From assembly GCF_910592395.1 (NCBI RefSeq), contig NC_088314.1, positions 15,785,998-15,849,997 of the forward strand: a stretch of DNA of 64,000 bases. The letters are read 5' to 3'. Source of the stretch: Lineus longissimus. Its lineage: Eukaryota > Nemertea > Pilidiophora > Heteronemertea > Lineidae. The notes under the pieces are model-generated. The model did no database searches, was not told the origin of the DNA, and saw only the letters and a program-made list of their open reading frames with translations. Position numbers and translations under genes: made by a program. This document shows positions 34,096 to 43,900 of this stretch, one piece after another (the first letter of the stretch is position 1; the number at the start of each line of letters is the position of its first letter).

Positions 34096-35156
34096 TTTTC
34101 ACAGTTGTCTATGATTATGACTACACGGGATCTTGTAACAATGTATGCCTTGAACCATTTTTGAGGAACTGATCTTTCACCACTACACTTCCGTCGCTAC
34201 GATTTGGTATTCACAGCTATCTAAACGCAATTTGGTGCACAAAAATATCATCATCTGTGTTTTGATAAAAAGGGTCGATTCTGATATAATAACTTTGGAG
34301 AAAAATATATTTCTAGCGTGATATTTCCAGGATCTCTTTGAAGTATTAAGCAGGTAAGTGAGTATGTGAACATCATTCTACATAAGGACTATATAAATAT
34401 GGCCAATATGCCTCAGGTCTGTCCTAAATATCAGTGATTTGGCGAGTGGAGCTGAAGTCTTTATTGCTTGGGCTGAGCTATTATGGACGTGTTCTATCTT
34501 ACACAACCACAATCTAAAATTAAAATCCTCATTTAATTTCAGAGATTATTTCCAAGGGATGTTGGGGGGGGGGGGGTCGTTCCCTACCGCCCTTGCTGTT
34601 TATGCAATAATGTACTTCGACGACTCAAACTTTTGGTATATCTTTTACTATTTTGCACACTTTTGATTTCAAGAATGAAATGAAAATGGATTGAAAAAAA
34701 TGAAGTAGAGCTGATTCAATACAGGTCACGATCGAGTGACATTGCGCAACGAGCATTCATCGTTGATCACTTGTTTGGTAGAAGCCGGGCTGGAACGACA
34801 GAGGGAGATGGTTCGGAATGATGGCGTATATAATATTCTTGGCATTAGGAACGTTTTTGCCGTAAGGGTTTCTTACTAGCCCGCCCGCCTGGGTCACATT
34901 TAACCAGGCACTTTTAAGAAGCCAATGTCGTTAATCCAGATAAGGTTCTTTCAAGACACTTAAATATGTTTAACTAAAAGATCCGATCTTGGAATGTAAG
35001 AAAAAAGTCAAGATTACTCCTGTATAGACTGTACACATGCATATTACATTAAAAACATAAGATTTGCGCGGGCGATGGACATATTCGCGGCAGACTATTT
35101 TTTCGCGACTCAAATTTCTTTTCCAATTATGAAATATAAGTCGTATATAGGATTTG
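34096..35156. other. No gene seen
   Basis: AT-rich, with a G homopolymer at about 34,562-34,576. Contains only short frames. Confidence 0.5.
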
Positions 35157-35159
35157 ATA

Positions 35160-35441
35160 TAGTCCGGGAGCCAAAGGCTGATATTTACCTGAACCTGGAA
35201 ATGCCGGATGAAGTTTTTTTCTTTGCTGTTTTCACTAGTCTAGGGGATGCTCATCATGATTCAAGAGGGTGCCCAGTGATATCTCTTGAGCAATTTTCAA
35301 AATATGCAAATTAGGTCCGCCATTACTGAAATTCTGTTAATTGACTATATCTCAATTGATATGCATCATACCATAACGAAATTGGTGTCTATACCGAGGT
35401 TATCAGGGTCTACGAACACAATAAGCCCATCATTGCAGTAA
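35160..35441 (+). repeat. Left TIR of TIR element 2
   Basis: Imperfect inverse of 37,411-37,677. It shares, among others, TGCCGGATGAAG and GCAAATTAGGTCCGCCATTAC. The short frame at 35,075-35,314 spans it and is not a gene. Confidence 0.85.
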
Positions 35442-35599
35442 TCAAACGTTTTGAACGCATGCAAATTGTGCAAATGAGGTCGGCCATTACCAAATTTCAG
35501 TTTGTTGGCAATATCGCGTGTCCATTCCTAGGTTATCAGGGTCTATCTTACAAATGATACTATAACTGATGTAATTGTATGCTTACATGCCACTGAAAT

Positions 35600-36994
35600 G
35601 TGCAAATTAGATGCTGCCATTACCAAATGTCAACCTCAATGTTCAAGAAAGACGGGATGCGTATTGCAAAAGGCAAATCAGCACTGAAGAACTCCCTTCA
35701 AGTGGAGGTGTCCAGCAGGAATGCCGGAGATGCAGATGTAACCGTTATAGATGGCTCAGCGCTTTTATGGACAATTCATTGGCCGGCAGATGGTATTGTG
35801 GAAGATTATGTCACCAACGTTAAAAAGCGAGTTGCTTCATACCTGGTGAACAGTGATGTCTATCTGATCTTTGATAGATACGATGACTACAGTATAAAAT
35901 CTGTCACAAGGGATGGCAGGGAGACTGGTGTCAGCCGTACACATCGCTTGTTGTTGACAACAAGACTACCTGCCCAGAAGGTTTTCTTGTCAAATGTTGA
36001 AAACAAAAAACAGTTGATTAAAATCATCTGTAGTGATCTTACTGCAGACAGATTGTTTCACAATCGGAGCACTGAGAAACACAAGTTAGTTGTCACTGGA
36101 GAAGACCCGTGCCCCACTGAAATCAAAAAGGATGAAATCAGCATTAGATATGATCTGGAGACATATCACGAAGAAGCCGATATCATTATTGTGCAACAAG
36201 CGTTGAAGTGCGCAAGTGAAGCCAGGAGACTTGCAGTGGTATCAGACGACACAGATGTGTTTGTTCTTCTGGTCCACCACTATGAGGAAGCAAAGCTGAA
36301 GCTACCAATGAGGATGGAATCACCTAGTAAAGGCAGGGCAGTAGTAGATATACAACGGACAGTAGAAAAGCATCGCGACATCGTAAAGCAGCTCCTTCCT
36401 GCACATGCTATTTCCGGTTGTGACACTGTGGCATGTTGTTTTGGAGTAGGAAAGGGTTCTGTTGTCAAATCCTTGAGGGCTGGATATAAGCTGAACACCA
36501 TTGGGATTGTAGATGCATCCTTTACTGACGTCATGGACCAAGCTACCGCTTTCATGTCTGCCTGTTATGGTTTGAAGGACACAAAGGACATGTCGCAAAC
36601 CAGGCTATATGTATGGGGGAAAAAGAATGGCAAGGGGCATACAGCCACACCAAACCTGTCTACGCTTCCACCTACAAGAGAGGCATTTAAAGAGAATGTG
36701 AAAAGAGCCCACTATCAAGCAATCCTGTGGCGAACCCTTGATACAAATGATTTACCCGAACTAAACCCAGAGGACTTCGGATGGAAGAAGGATACCAGCA
36801 ACAAGTCATCAACACCAACTGCCATTCCAGATGTTGTTAAACTCGCCCCTGATTACATAATGGAGATGATCCGTTGTGGTTGTAAGAGCAAGAACCCTTG
36901 TAGTTCAAAATGGTGTAGTTGCGTGAACAGTCATGGCTCGGAGTGCACTATCTTTTGTGCATGTTACCCCATAGGATGCGCTAGAGTAAAGTAG
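35600..36994 (+). CDS. PIN/XPG-like nuclease-family protein with CXC domain
   Basis: 464 codons. Acidic motifs in the order of FEN1/XPG-type PIN folds: IDGSALLW (Asp51), LIFDRYDDYS (91-98), YHEEAD (191-194), VVSDDTDVFVLL (Asp216, 217, 219) and SGCDT (Asp275). Then LPPTREAF, RAHYQAILW and a Cys-rich CXC/tesmin-like end with nine Cys from 426 to 460 (RCGCKSKNPC, WCSC, FCACYPIGC). Related proteins form large families of unknown function in marine invertebrates and are usually longer at the N-terminus, so this copy may be 5'-truncated. The first codons lie in a subterminal repeat, and Met14 or a lost upstream exon are alternatives. It is the only ORF in the TIR element. Metal-dependent nuclease activity is inferred from the motifs. 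Confidence 0.8.
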   Translation: MQIRCCHYQMSTSMFKKDGMRIAKGKSALKNSLQVEVSSRNAGDADVTVIDGSALLWTIHWPADGIVEDYVTNVKKRVASYLVNSDVYLIFDRYDDYSIKSVTRDGRETGVSRTHRLLLTTRLPAQKVFLSNVENKKQLIKIICSDLTADRLFHNRSTEKHKLVVTGEDPCPTEIKKDEISIRYDLETYHEEADIIIVQQALKCASEARRLAVVSDDTDVFVLLVHHYEEAKLKLPMRMESPSKGRAVVDIQRTVEKHRDIVKQLLPAHAISGCDTVACCFGVGKGSVVKSLRAGYKLNTIGIVDASFTDVMDQATAFMSACYGLKDTKDMSQTRLYVWGKKNGKGHTATPNLSTLPPTREAFKENVKRAHYQAILWRTLDTNDLPELNPEDFGWKKDTSNKSSTPTAIPDVVKLAPDYIMEMIRCGCKSKNPCSSKWCSCVNSHGSECTIFCACYPIGCARVK

Positions 36995-37174
36995 TCTTAC
37001 CATTTGCCACAACGGCATCTTATTTATGCATACCGGTACCTTAATGTTCAGCAACACATGCAATCGATACTGTTACAGTCTTACTTGAAAGACAGGCCTA
37101 GATAACCTATGATTGGACACTTGTTTTTGACATCTGCTTACATATTTCCTGAGATATTCCGAAAATCAAAATAT

Positions 37175-37518
37175 CAGTAATGGCGGACCTAATTAGCATA
37201 ATTAACGTCATTAGTCGACTGTAAGGCGTTAAAATAGAGTAGTGATGGACTTATCTTGTTCGTATACCCTGAAAACATGGGTGCCGACACAATTTTTATG
37301 ATGTTATCATTAATAATGTTTGAGTTATAGCCAATTAACGGAATTTCAGTAATGGCGGACCTAATTAGCATAATTAACGTCATTAGTCGACTGTAAGGCG
37401 TTAAAATAGAGTAGTGATGGACTTATCTTGTTCGTATACCCTGAAAACATGGGTGCCGACACAATTTTTATGATGTTATCATTAATAATGTTTGAGTTAT
37501 AGCCAATAAATGGAATTT
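37175..37518 (+). repeat. Two 172-bp tandem units, 3' side of TIR element 2
   Basis: Units begin CAGTAATGGCGGACCTAATT at 37,175 and 37,347, with the next start at 37,519 leading into the terminal part. They are nearly identical. Diverged inverted relatives lie at 35,303, 35,470 and 35,605 before the ORF. Confidence 0.9.
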
Positions 37519-37677
37519 CAGTAATGGCGGACCTAATTTGCATATTTTGAAAATTGCTCAAGGGATATTATCGGGCACCCTCTTGAATCTTGATGAGGAC
37601 CCCCTATACTATTGAAAACAGCAAAGAAAAAAACTTCATCCGGCATTTCCACGTTCAACCCCATGGCTACCGGACTA
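37411..37677 (-). repeat. Right TIR of TIR element 2
   Basis: Inverse of 35,160-35,441. Its inner part is contained in the second 172-bp unit. Confidence 0.85.
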
Positions 37678-37680
37678 ATA

Positions 37681-38277
37681 TACTCAAATCCAGTGTCAGC
37701 AAACTTCTATGAATTTAGTAATTGATCTGACATGTATAGCACACAAAGCAGACATTTATGAGGCAAAAGTCTTTGAGAAGATTTTCATGGAATTTGTGTT
37801 TGTCTGGTGTAATTTGATACGTACATGTACTGTAATTGCATAGGCTATTACAATCTCTTATCAATCACCCTTTATGCTGTCGGAGATCGACATATCATAC
37901 ATGTATGGACTAGCTAGATGTAATGCCTGTGAAAACATGGCAACAATGACATGGCATTTGTGCTGATGAGCAAGAGATTTTCGAAGCAGAATGTTTTCGC
38001 GAGGATGATCCTTCTTGGGAAATTCGAGAAAAATATCATGCACGCAATTTGTTTCTGTTCTACAGTAATACGAAAGTGAAGATCATAAGAATATAATCTG
38101 GATTTTTTACGATGTATGTTCATTTTGTTTAGACATGTCCAGATTCAACAAAGTTACTTTTTAGTTGATGACCAGGAGAGACACCAGAACAGATCAGAGG
38201 AATGGCAATCTGTGTTGTCGGCGAGAATCTCCTTTGATCTGCCTGGTGAATGTCGTGAGCGAAGTATAAGCAAGATC
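37681..38277. other. No gene seen; 3' flank of exon-2 locus
   Basis: 38,245-38,277 resembles the 3' flank of the intact gene (near 13,595: GTGAATGTCGT and GAAGTAGTAGAGAC-type ends). Confidence 0.5.
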
Positions 38278-39213
38278 TTAGAAGTAGTAGAGACGGACAC
38301 GTTTTTTTTTCACAATCGGTTCAACAAATTGACCTTCTTTGGTAATGTGAAGCTGACGACAGCGGTCAATGCACCTGAGGACGAAAGGATGACAATGTGT
38401 CTTTAACAATCGACCACCTCCATTCCTCTTTTGATAAACATACACGTATATTACTCGGGAAGAATGAGCTAAGCAAACCACTATAGACCCTTTATAGCAG
38501 TGAACTGAATTGACACGCGCCCGAGAGTGAGGCTTCGGTAACTTATCCTCAGACATTTTAATGGACTTGTTTTCTTCGTCGAATTGTAGCATATGAACCC
38601 TAAGATATGTTGCTTGCCTTTTACGCACTTCATCGCATAAAAGTAGACATTTGTCCACCACATCACTGAGGCTTAACTGAACAGGATTGTGTATCTGCAA
38701 TTGAATATATGCATTGTTCAAGCGTATAAAGTTATCTGTAATTTGCTGTTGGTATACCTTGATAAGGTAGTGTTTCTGGTTCATGCAATGCACTAAAACA
38801 AATCTTTCCATCATACCTATTCTCATTATTTTCCCTGAAATAATGGTTGATTTTCTTCGTGACCTGGTGAATTTGTCTGAGTTTGGAAATTCTAGAATAC
38901 GTCCAGAACCTCCCTTAAGAATATCGGTCACCTGAATTATAGGCTTTCGCCCGTGAAGGAATATGATATACTGCTTATATTCACCAAGCATTCTAATACT
39001 AAAGAATAGATTGACCACTTTTTGAATAATTTGGAATTGCCCATTTTTCGGGTCAGCTTTAGATATAAAGCATATCTTTCTGTATGTATCGCATCTACAT
39101 CGAATTGGGACTGCTAGGTAATTGTTATATAATGTGAAGACTTTTCGACCACCCCATGGAAAGGCGTTATCCTCATATGCGTAGCAGTGTTTATATGTTA
39201 GCGGACGTGATTC
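38278..39213 (-). CDS. Orphan exon 2 of secreted PAN-like family
   Basis: The frame is open for 311 codons plus stop from a CTTTCAG|GAATCACG acceptor, homologous over its length to exon 2 of the intact gene (RILEFPNSDKF, LSLSDVVDKCLLLCDEVR, SIVVCLAHSSRV, RLYYF end). No exon 1 is visible upstream. A Ty3-like element begins 234 bp away, and beyond it lies another exon-2 scrap. Long open frame without nonsense suggests recent loss of exon 1, a distant exon 1 or continued constraint. Function unknown. Confidence 0.6.
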   Translation of the reverse strand, partial: ESRPLTYKHCYAYEDNAFPWGGRKVFTLYNNYLAVPIRCRCDTYRKICFISKADPKNGQFQIIQKVVNLFFSIRMLGEYKQYIIFLHGRKPIIQVTDILKGGSGRILEFPNSDKFTRSRRKSTIISGKIMRIGMMERFVLVHCMNQKHYLIKVYQQQITDNFIRLNNAYIQLQIHNPVQLSLSDVVDKCLLLCDEVRKRQATYLRVHMLQFDEENKSIKMSEDKLPKPHSRARVNSVHCYKGSIVVCLAHSSRVIYVYVYQKRNGGGRLLKTHCHPFVLRCIDRCRQLHITKEGQFVEPIVKKKRVRLYYF

Positions 39214-39446
39214 CTGAAAGAGCAAACGTTCAATAAATGTGGCGCGCTGAGTCGCAGAACAGGTTCGGTATTTTCATTTTCCTTTAGAGAATCCTCGTCA
39301 ATCCAAAACTAAGGTTTGGGTCACACAGAGATAGATGTTCGCGAGGTCATGTCACACCTATATTGATCGACAAAAAACGAACGGTTTGTTTTGTTGGTTT
39401 GAGTAGAATGTTCACCAAGCACACTGATACCACCTGATAAACGGAC

Positions 39447-39651
39447 TGAATGATATCTGCCGTTAAACGTGGAGGGATAAATCAGACTCAGATATGATGT
39501 TGGCTATCACTTTTATTCCATGTTTCTCATCAACTCGAACGTGTGTACATCAAGCCATTACAGCGAAGTTCGGCATCTGGCCGTGGCGGCGCTATCGTCC
39601 GGTGTCTCCGGGATTGCGCGGGAAGGGGATCATACAGGGTGATACCATACA
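39447..39651 (-). repeat. 3' LTR of Ty3-like element 2
   Basis: 205 bp, nearly identical to 42,519-42,721. It contains AATAAA on the minus strand near 39,515. Confidence 0.9.
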
Positions 39652-39666
39652 TCACCCCCCTCCCGA
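39652..39666 (-). promoter_or_regulatory. Polypurine tract of Ty3-like element 2
   Basis: On the minus strand CGGGAGGGGGGTGA abuts the TG of the 3' LTR. Confidence 0.75.
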
Positions 39667-41896
39667 GCGTATGATAGCTCCCGCCATACGCCAAAACATT
39701 CAAAATACAAAAAACCCTATCAAAATACAGAAAATAATATACATGAAGGTCGCCAGTCACAAAACGTGACAAAAAAATGAGTGAGGATGATGGATGAAAC
39801 ATCCAAACCTTACCCTCACAACACCAAAACACACAAATTATCGTCAGGTAGAGTTCCAATAATCAAGAGGAGTCCCAAGTGATGGCATAGATGGAGCAGC
39901 ATGGGTGCAATGACAGGACCGACTATGTGAGTAACAATCCCACACGCCTGTCCCAGCACGGCAACCGCACCAACCCCATCAATACCCCAAAAAAGAAAGT
40001 ATCATAATCATTAGAATGACAAAACTCCATACATGTATGGTGACAAGATGGAAAACCATACCCAAAAATCTCAAATTAAACCAGATCTCATTACAAATCA
40101 CACACACATTCACACATAGATTCACAAGCCATTCACCCCAGCAGGTGCTTAAGCTGCTGTACATTCAAACAGAGATCAACTATAACCAATTATAAATGAA
40201 GGGAAAAGGTACATGTACAATGTAGGTTAGGAATAGAACTCCACTGACAACATCATAAGAAAAACCCCAACAGTTAACAAGCTACCGTTGCAATATGTAA
40301 ACCTTTGTCAATCGCTGGCAAAAACCTGTGACTGTCCACATCAAAACAGTATGAACAAACATGAATCATAATGAAAACTAGTCAAGAAAATTACTATTGT
40401 CTTAATAATACAAAATCGTACTGCAACTCCGCAAGTGAAATGCTGTCAAAAACACTTCTCTAATACAAATATAACCAAGAGAAAAGTGCAGCGCACTTGG
40501 TCACCTTGACACGAAGCATCCTAGTATGCAGTTCTGGCATCGCACATAATGCTCCAAAGACACATTTTACATTCCAAACAGGTACAATGACTAAATGAAA
40601 CTAGTGAGTAGTCCAACTTTCAGGTGAGGCAAAATTTAGCCCTATGACATCTATGAACACAAGAACAGTTGGATAAAAATGCCTAGTCATAGACGGTACC
40701 AACCTAAAATTTACACAAAAATCAGTTACACAAGTTAACATAAAACACAAAAAAACGTGCACTTGGTGCATAATGCGAAAATTACTTAGCCCACCAGACT
40801 AAAAGCACAAGAACTGAAGTGCAAAATGGAGCCCTATAGTTACTCATCCTCAAAAGGGATAGACTAAGAGTAGATAACATACACGTAGGCTACAAAAAGA
40901 AGAGCACGCCTGCCAATACAGTAAAGCGTCTCAACACCTGGGCCATAAAAAGGACCCATAGGCCTACTTCCTACACACTGAGGTAGTATCATAGGATACA
41001 AACTGGAAACATGACCAAGTACCAAATAGCAATGTAACTTCTAGTACCCTCAAGTCCAGAGGTAGTAAAATGTAACAAGGCACTCCACAACTTCATTCAG
41101 TCCAAATGTATCATCAAATATATCATGGTATTCTAAACAGTCCCAATATTTACTTTTAGTAAGTTGAAAACAAAACAAAAGTGTCCGATTCACGTGACAT
41201 CATATAGGGAATATATGGAATCCTCCGCAAGTGTCTCTTAGCACAGCAAAACGAAATCCTCACTGAGAGCTGGCCAGTAACGGTCAGTCTCCCCAGTATA
41301 TAATCCTCTAAACATTGTCTCTAATGTCCACAAGTTGCAAATAACCTTCCCTGCGAGCTGGCCAGTAACGATCCAGTCAGGCTACTCAGAAAAAGCTACT
41401 AGTCCCAATGCAACTTATTGAAGTAATCAGCACAACCTGCTATCCAGGAACACACTAGGCACTTACTAGTACACAAATCCAGGTGGTGGTATAACGTGGG
41501 TAGGCCTAAGAAATATAGCTTGACCAAATAACATAACGAAGCAGTAGGTCCTAGATTTACAACGAACAGTATAGGAGCAACATGCTCAAAGACCTTCAAG
41601 CAACTTCGTTTGGAAAAAATAGTGAGAGGACACAAGGCGTTCAGGACTGTTCAGTTATGATAATCACACAACGCACACGATCACACAACGTGTCAATGTA
41701 ACATCCATACCCATACTGTACAAGCAGGAAGATACAAAAACACAGAAACATTCACACTCGCATTCATAAAACAGCCTTATCACCTCCATCACTCACACAC
41801 CAGTGTTACAAGGGTCACAGTTATCGAACACTGACCACACACCAACGTGCATCACCCCCAGGAAAAGTAGCAGAGTGAACCCTTGCAGCAAGCAGA
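39667..41896 (-). other. 3' untranslated region of Ty3-like element 2
   Basis: 2.2 kb of AT-rich sequence with no gene. Two related CTGGCCAGTAACG words near 41,268 and 41,353 echo the repeats in Ty3-like element 1. Confidence 0.55.
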
Positions 41897-42400
41897 CTAC
41901 CAACCCTCAACTACCGGATCGTGAGCAATACGTAACTTATCCGCGTGTGTCCGCATGGTGGTCCCTTCCTTATCGATCTGTAGGAGCACTGTGAAGTCTT
42001 CATGCAGTTCCTTGACCTTATACGGACCCAACCAGGGCTGATGCCTATCCCCCTTGAAACATCTCCTTGGGTTAAAATACCACACAGCACTTCCTGGCTG
42101 CAGAGCTTGATATTTCGGAGATGACGTTTCGTACTGTCGCTTCTGTACTCGTTGTACAGTCTTAAGCTTGTCCCTGACAATGGCGTAAGCTTTGGTAAAC
42201 TTAGCCTCAAAGTCAGCTACATAGGATGGAACAGCAGCTGACTTCTCGGACGGAGCCTTGTAGAGGAGATCCAGTGGCAGACGCATTTCACGGGCTGTAA
42301 GCATGAAGTGTGGTGTCTCGCCCGTGCTGGAATGGACCGACGAACGATATGCCATCAGGAAGATGGGCAACATCAGGTACACACAGTACATACCGGTACA
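41897..42400 (-). pseudogene. Ty3-like integrase C-terminus (element 2)
   Basis: After an unrelated leader-derived stretch (SVCTGMYCVY) the frame reads LPIFLMAYRSS, FMLTAREMRLPLDLLY, then QPGSAVWYFNPRRCFKGD and a GPY/F-type module (WLGPYKVKELHEDFTVLLQ, HADKLRIA). It is the same region as 28,550-29,230 but in one open frame. The catalytic core is deleted, so it cannot integrate DNA. The open fusion frame may be expressed from the element leader, but that is speculation. Confidence 0.82.
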
Positions 42401-42499
42401 CACGCTTACGCAATACATATCCGTGTAGATTCCCGTCCTGTTCCCGGCCTTCTCAAAAACACCCGAATAAAGTCAATCAGAAGATTCCATGATAGTCCG

Positions 42500-42517
42500 A
42501 AAAGGAAGGTTGCCAAT
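42500..42517 (-). promoter_or_regulatory. Primer binding site of Ty3-like element 2
   Basis: One base inside the 5' LTR, the minus strand reads TGGCAACCTTCCTTTTCG. PBS sequences start with TGG, complementary to a tRNA CCA end. The tRNA is not assigned. Confidence 0.6.
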
Positions 42518-42518
42518 G

Positions 42519-42721
42519 AATGATACCTGCCGTTAAACGTGGAGGGATAAATCAGACTCAGATATGATGTTGGCTATCACTTTTATTCCATGTTTCTCAT
42601 CAACTCGAACGTGTGTACATCAAGCCATTACAGCGAAGTTCGGCATCTGGCCGTGGCGGCGCTATCGTCCGGTGTCTCCGGGATTGCGCGGGAAGGGGAT
42701 CATACAGGGTGATACCATACA
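42519..42721 (-). repeat. 5' LTR of Ty3-like element 2
   Basis: 203 bp. Differs from the 3' LTR at very few sites, which suggests a recent insertion. Confidence 0.9.
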
Positions 42722-42726
42722 CGGAC

Positions 42727-42935
42727 CATCAACAACATTTTATCCAATCTTTCGAACTCGTCATTTCATCATAATTAGAGTAATTTGGAATTTCCCATTT
42801 GTTCGGGTAGCTTTGAAAATGAAGCAGGTCTTTTTTATATGTATCGATATGTTTGGTTAGTTTAGCTGGTATACGTAGAAATATGTACTCTCCGAGTGGT
42901 AGGCGGCCCGGTAGAAAAGAAAAGAACTCGATCAA
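42727..42935 (-). pseudogene. Scrap of secreted-family exon 2
   Basis: One minus frame reads HIKKTCFIFKATRTNGKFQI, matching NTYKKHFYIFKADPKYGKFEI of the intact gene. Stops and shifts surround it. Before the Ty3-like insertion it was adjacent to the intron side of the 38,278-39,213 exon. Confidence 0.6.
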
Positions 42936-43533
42936 TTAACAACAACGTTAACGAAAATGACGTAATGTCGTTTATCGCAGATATTTATGTGGCAGAGGTT
43001 AGTTGCCAAACAGCAAGAGCAGACTTTAAACTAGGGTTTTCATAAAGTGTTGGAGTGCATTAAAATGTTGAATAGAAAATACCAGTGCTCGGTCCTTAGC
43101 TGACATTATCAGTCAGTTCGGTCTTGAACTTTCGATGAGACAAACCTTGATAACATGCATTAGTATATTTATTGACAATATTTAGTTTATTATCCTCTGC
43201 ATCTAAAGTTCATGGCCACTATGCTCTGCTTCGGCCCTGATTTAATGTAAATGTAATACCCATTTTGGTCGATGAAAAAGAAGTATATTATTTATTTCTT
43301 TTGAAAGGGGATGGGAGATTCGAACCGGTTAACCAGAAAATCTTTCAGGCCGAAATTAAACGACAAAAGACTAATCCACATGTAGAAATGTGAGACAATG
43401 CAAACTCGAGGCATGGTGCCCAACGTGGTGGGCGATATATCGAACGTTAGCTCTATGACATTCGATGCGTGACGTCAGACGTACCCCTGCCACAGGACGC
43501 ATGGCATGTACTGATTGACCCAGACGTAATTGT
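42936..43533. other. No gene seen
   Basis: AT-rich spacer between the exon scrap and DIRS-B. Confidence 0.5.
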
Positions 43534-43619
43534 TGTCATTTTATGTCGTTCATACTCTACCTAGGTCAGACTTCTGCATGTGTATTGCACGGCGCATTGT
43601 TAAACACTGTGCCGAGTTT

Positions 43620-43701
43620 CTCCCATCTATTCGGCCATCTGAGCTAATTTTGGGTCAAAGCTCCCATCTATTCGGCCATCTGAGCTAATTTTGGGTTAAA
43701 G
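43620..43701. repeat. 41-bp tandem duplication in DIRS-B leader
   Basis: CTCCCATCTATTCGGCCATC starts at 43,620 and 43,661. The two units differ at one or two bases. Confidence 0.9.
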
Positions 43702-43900
43702 AAGGACCTCCCGTGGACGCTTAACGCAGGAAGATTACCTCTGGACGCGGGTGAGATCGTTCTTTTTTTCACTTTTCTCCTCGTTTTGCCTTTGTGAGCG
43801 GTTTTAATCCGTCTCTCACAGAAATTTTTCCAGTGTCTTCCCGGGCTTCTGGTCACGTGACCCGTTCACTTCGCTGCGTAGCTTTGTGGTTTAGAATCAT

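Larger units (their letters stand above)
35160..37677 (+). mobile_element. TIR element 2 carrying a PIN-like/CXC ORF
   Basis: The element is 2,518 bp. The left end is TAGTCCGGGAGCC and the right end, reverse-complemented, is TAGTCCGGTAGCC. ATA is duplicated at 35,157-35,159 and 37,678-37,680. The TIRs are about 270-280 bp. Subterminal units flank a single 464-codon ORF. The terminal pattern, 3-bp AT-rich duplication, subterminal repeats and cargo family all match TIR element 1. No DDE transposase is seen. Confidence 0.8.
39447..42721 (-). mobile_element. Ty3-like element 2, internal-deletion derivative
   Basis: LTRs lie at 39,447-39,651 and 42,519-42,721, both TGAATGAT...CCATACA on the plus strand. 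A 5-bp CGGAC duplication sits at 39,442-39,446 and 42,722-42,726. Minus orientation is shown by integrase, PPT and PBS. Between 5' LTR/leader and the late integrase region everything (gag, protease, RT, RNase H, integrase core) is gone. A long 3' region (39,667-41,896) remains. It is non-autonomous but has all cis parts. Confidence 0.88.

Noticed and set aside
35075-35314. 79-codon frame
   Set aside because: Spans the left TIR boundary of TIR element 2; a chance frame in the repeat.
37189-37561. Two near-identical 64-66-codon minus frames
   Set aside because: They repeat because of the 172-bp tandem units; no coding signal.
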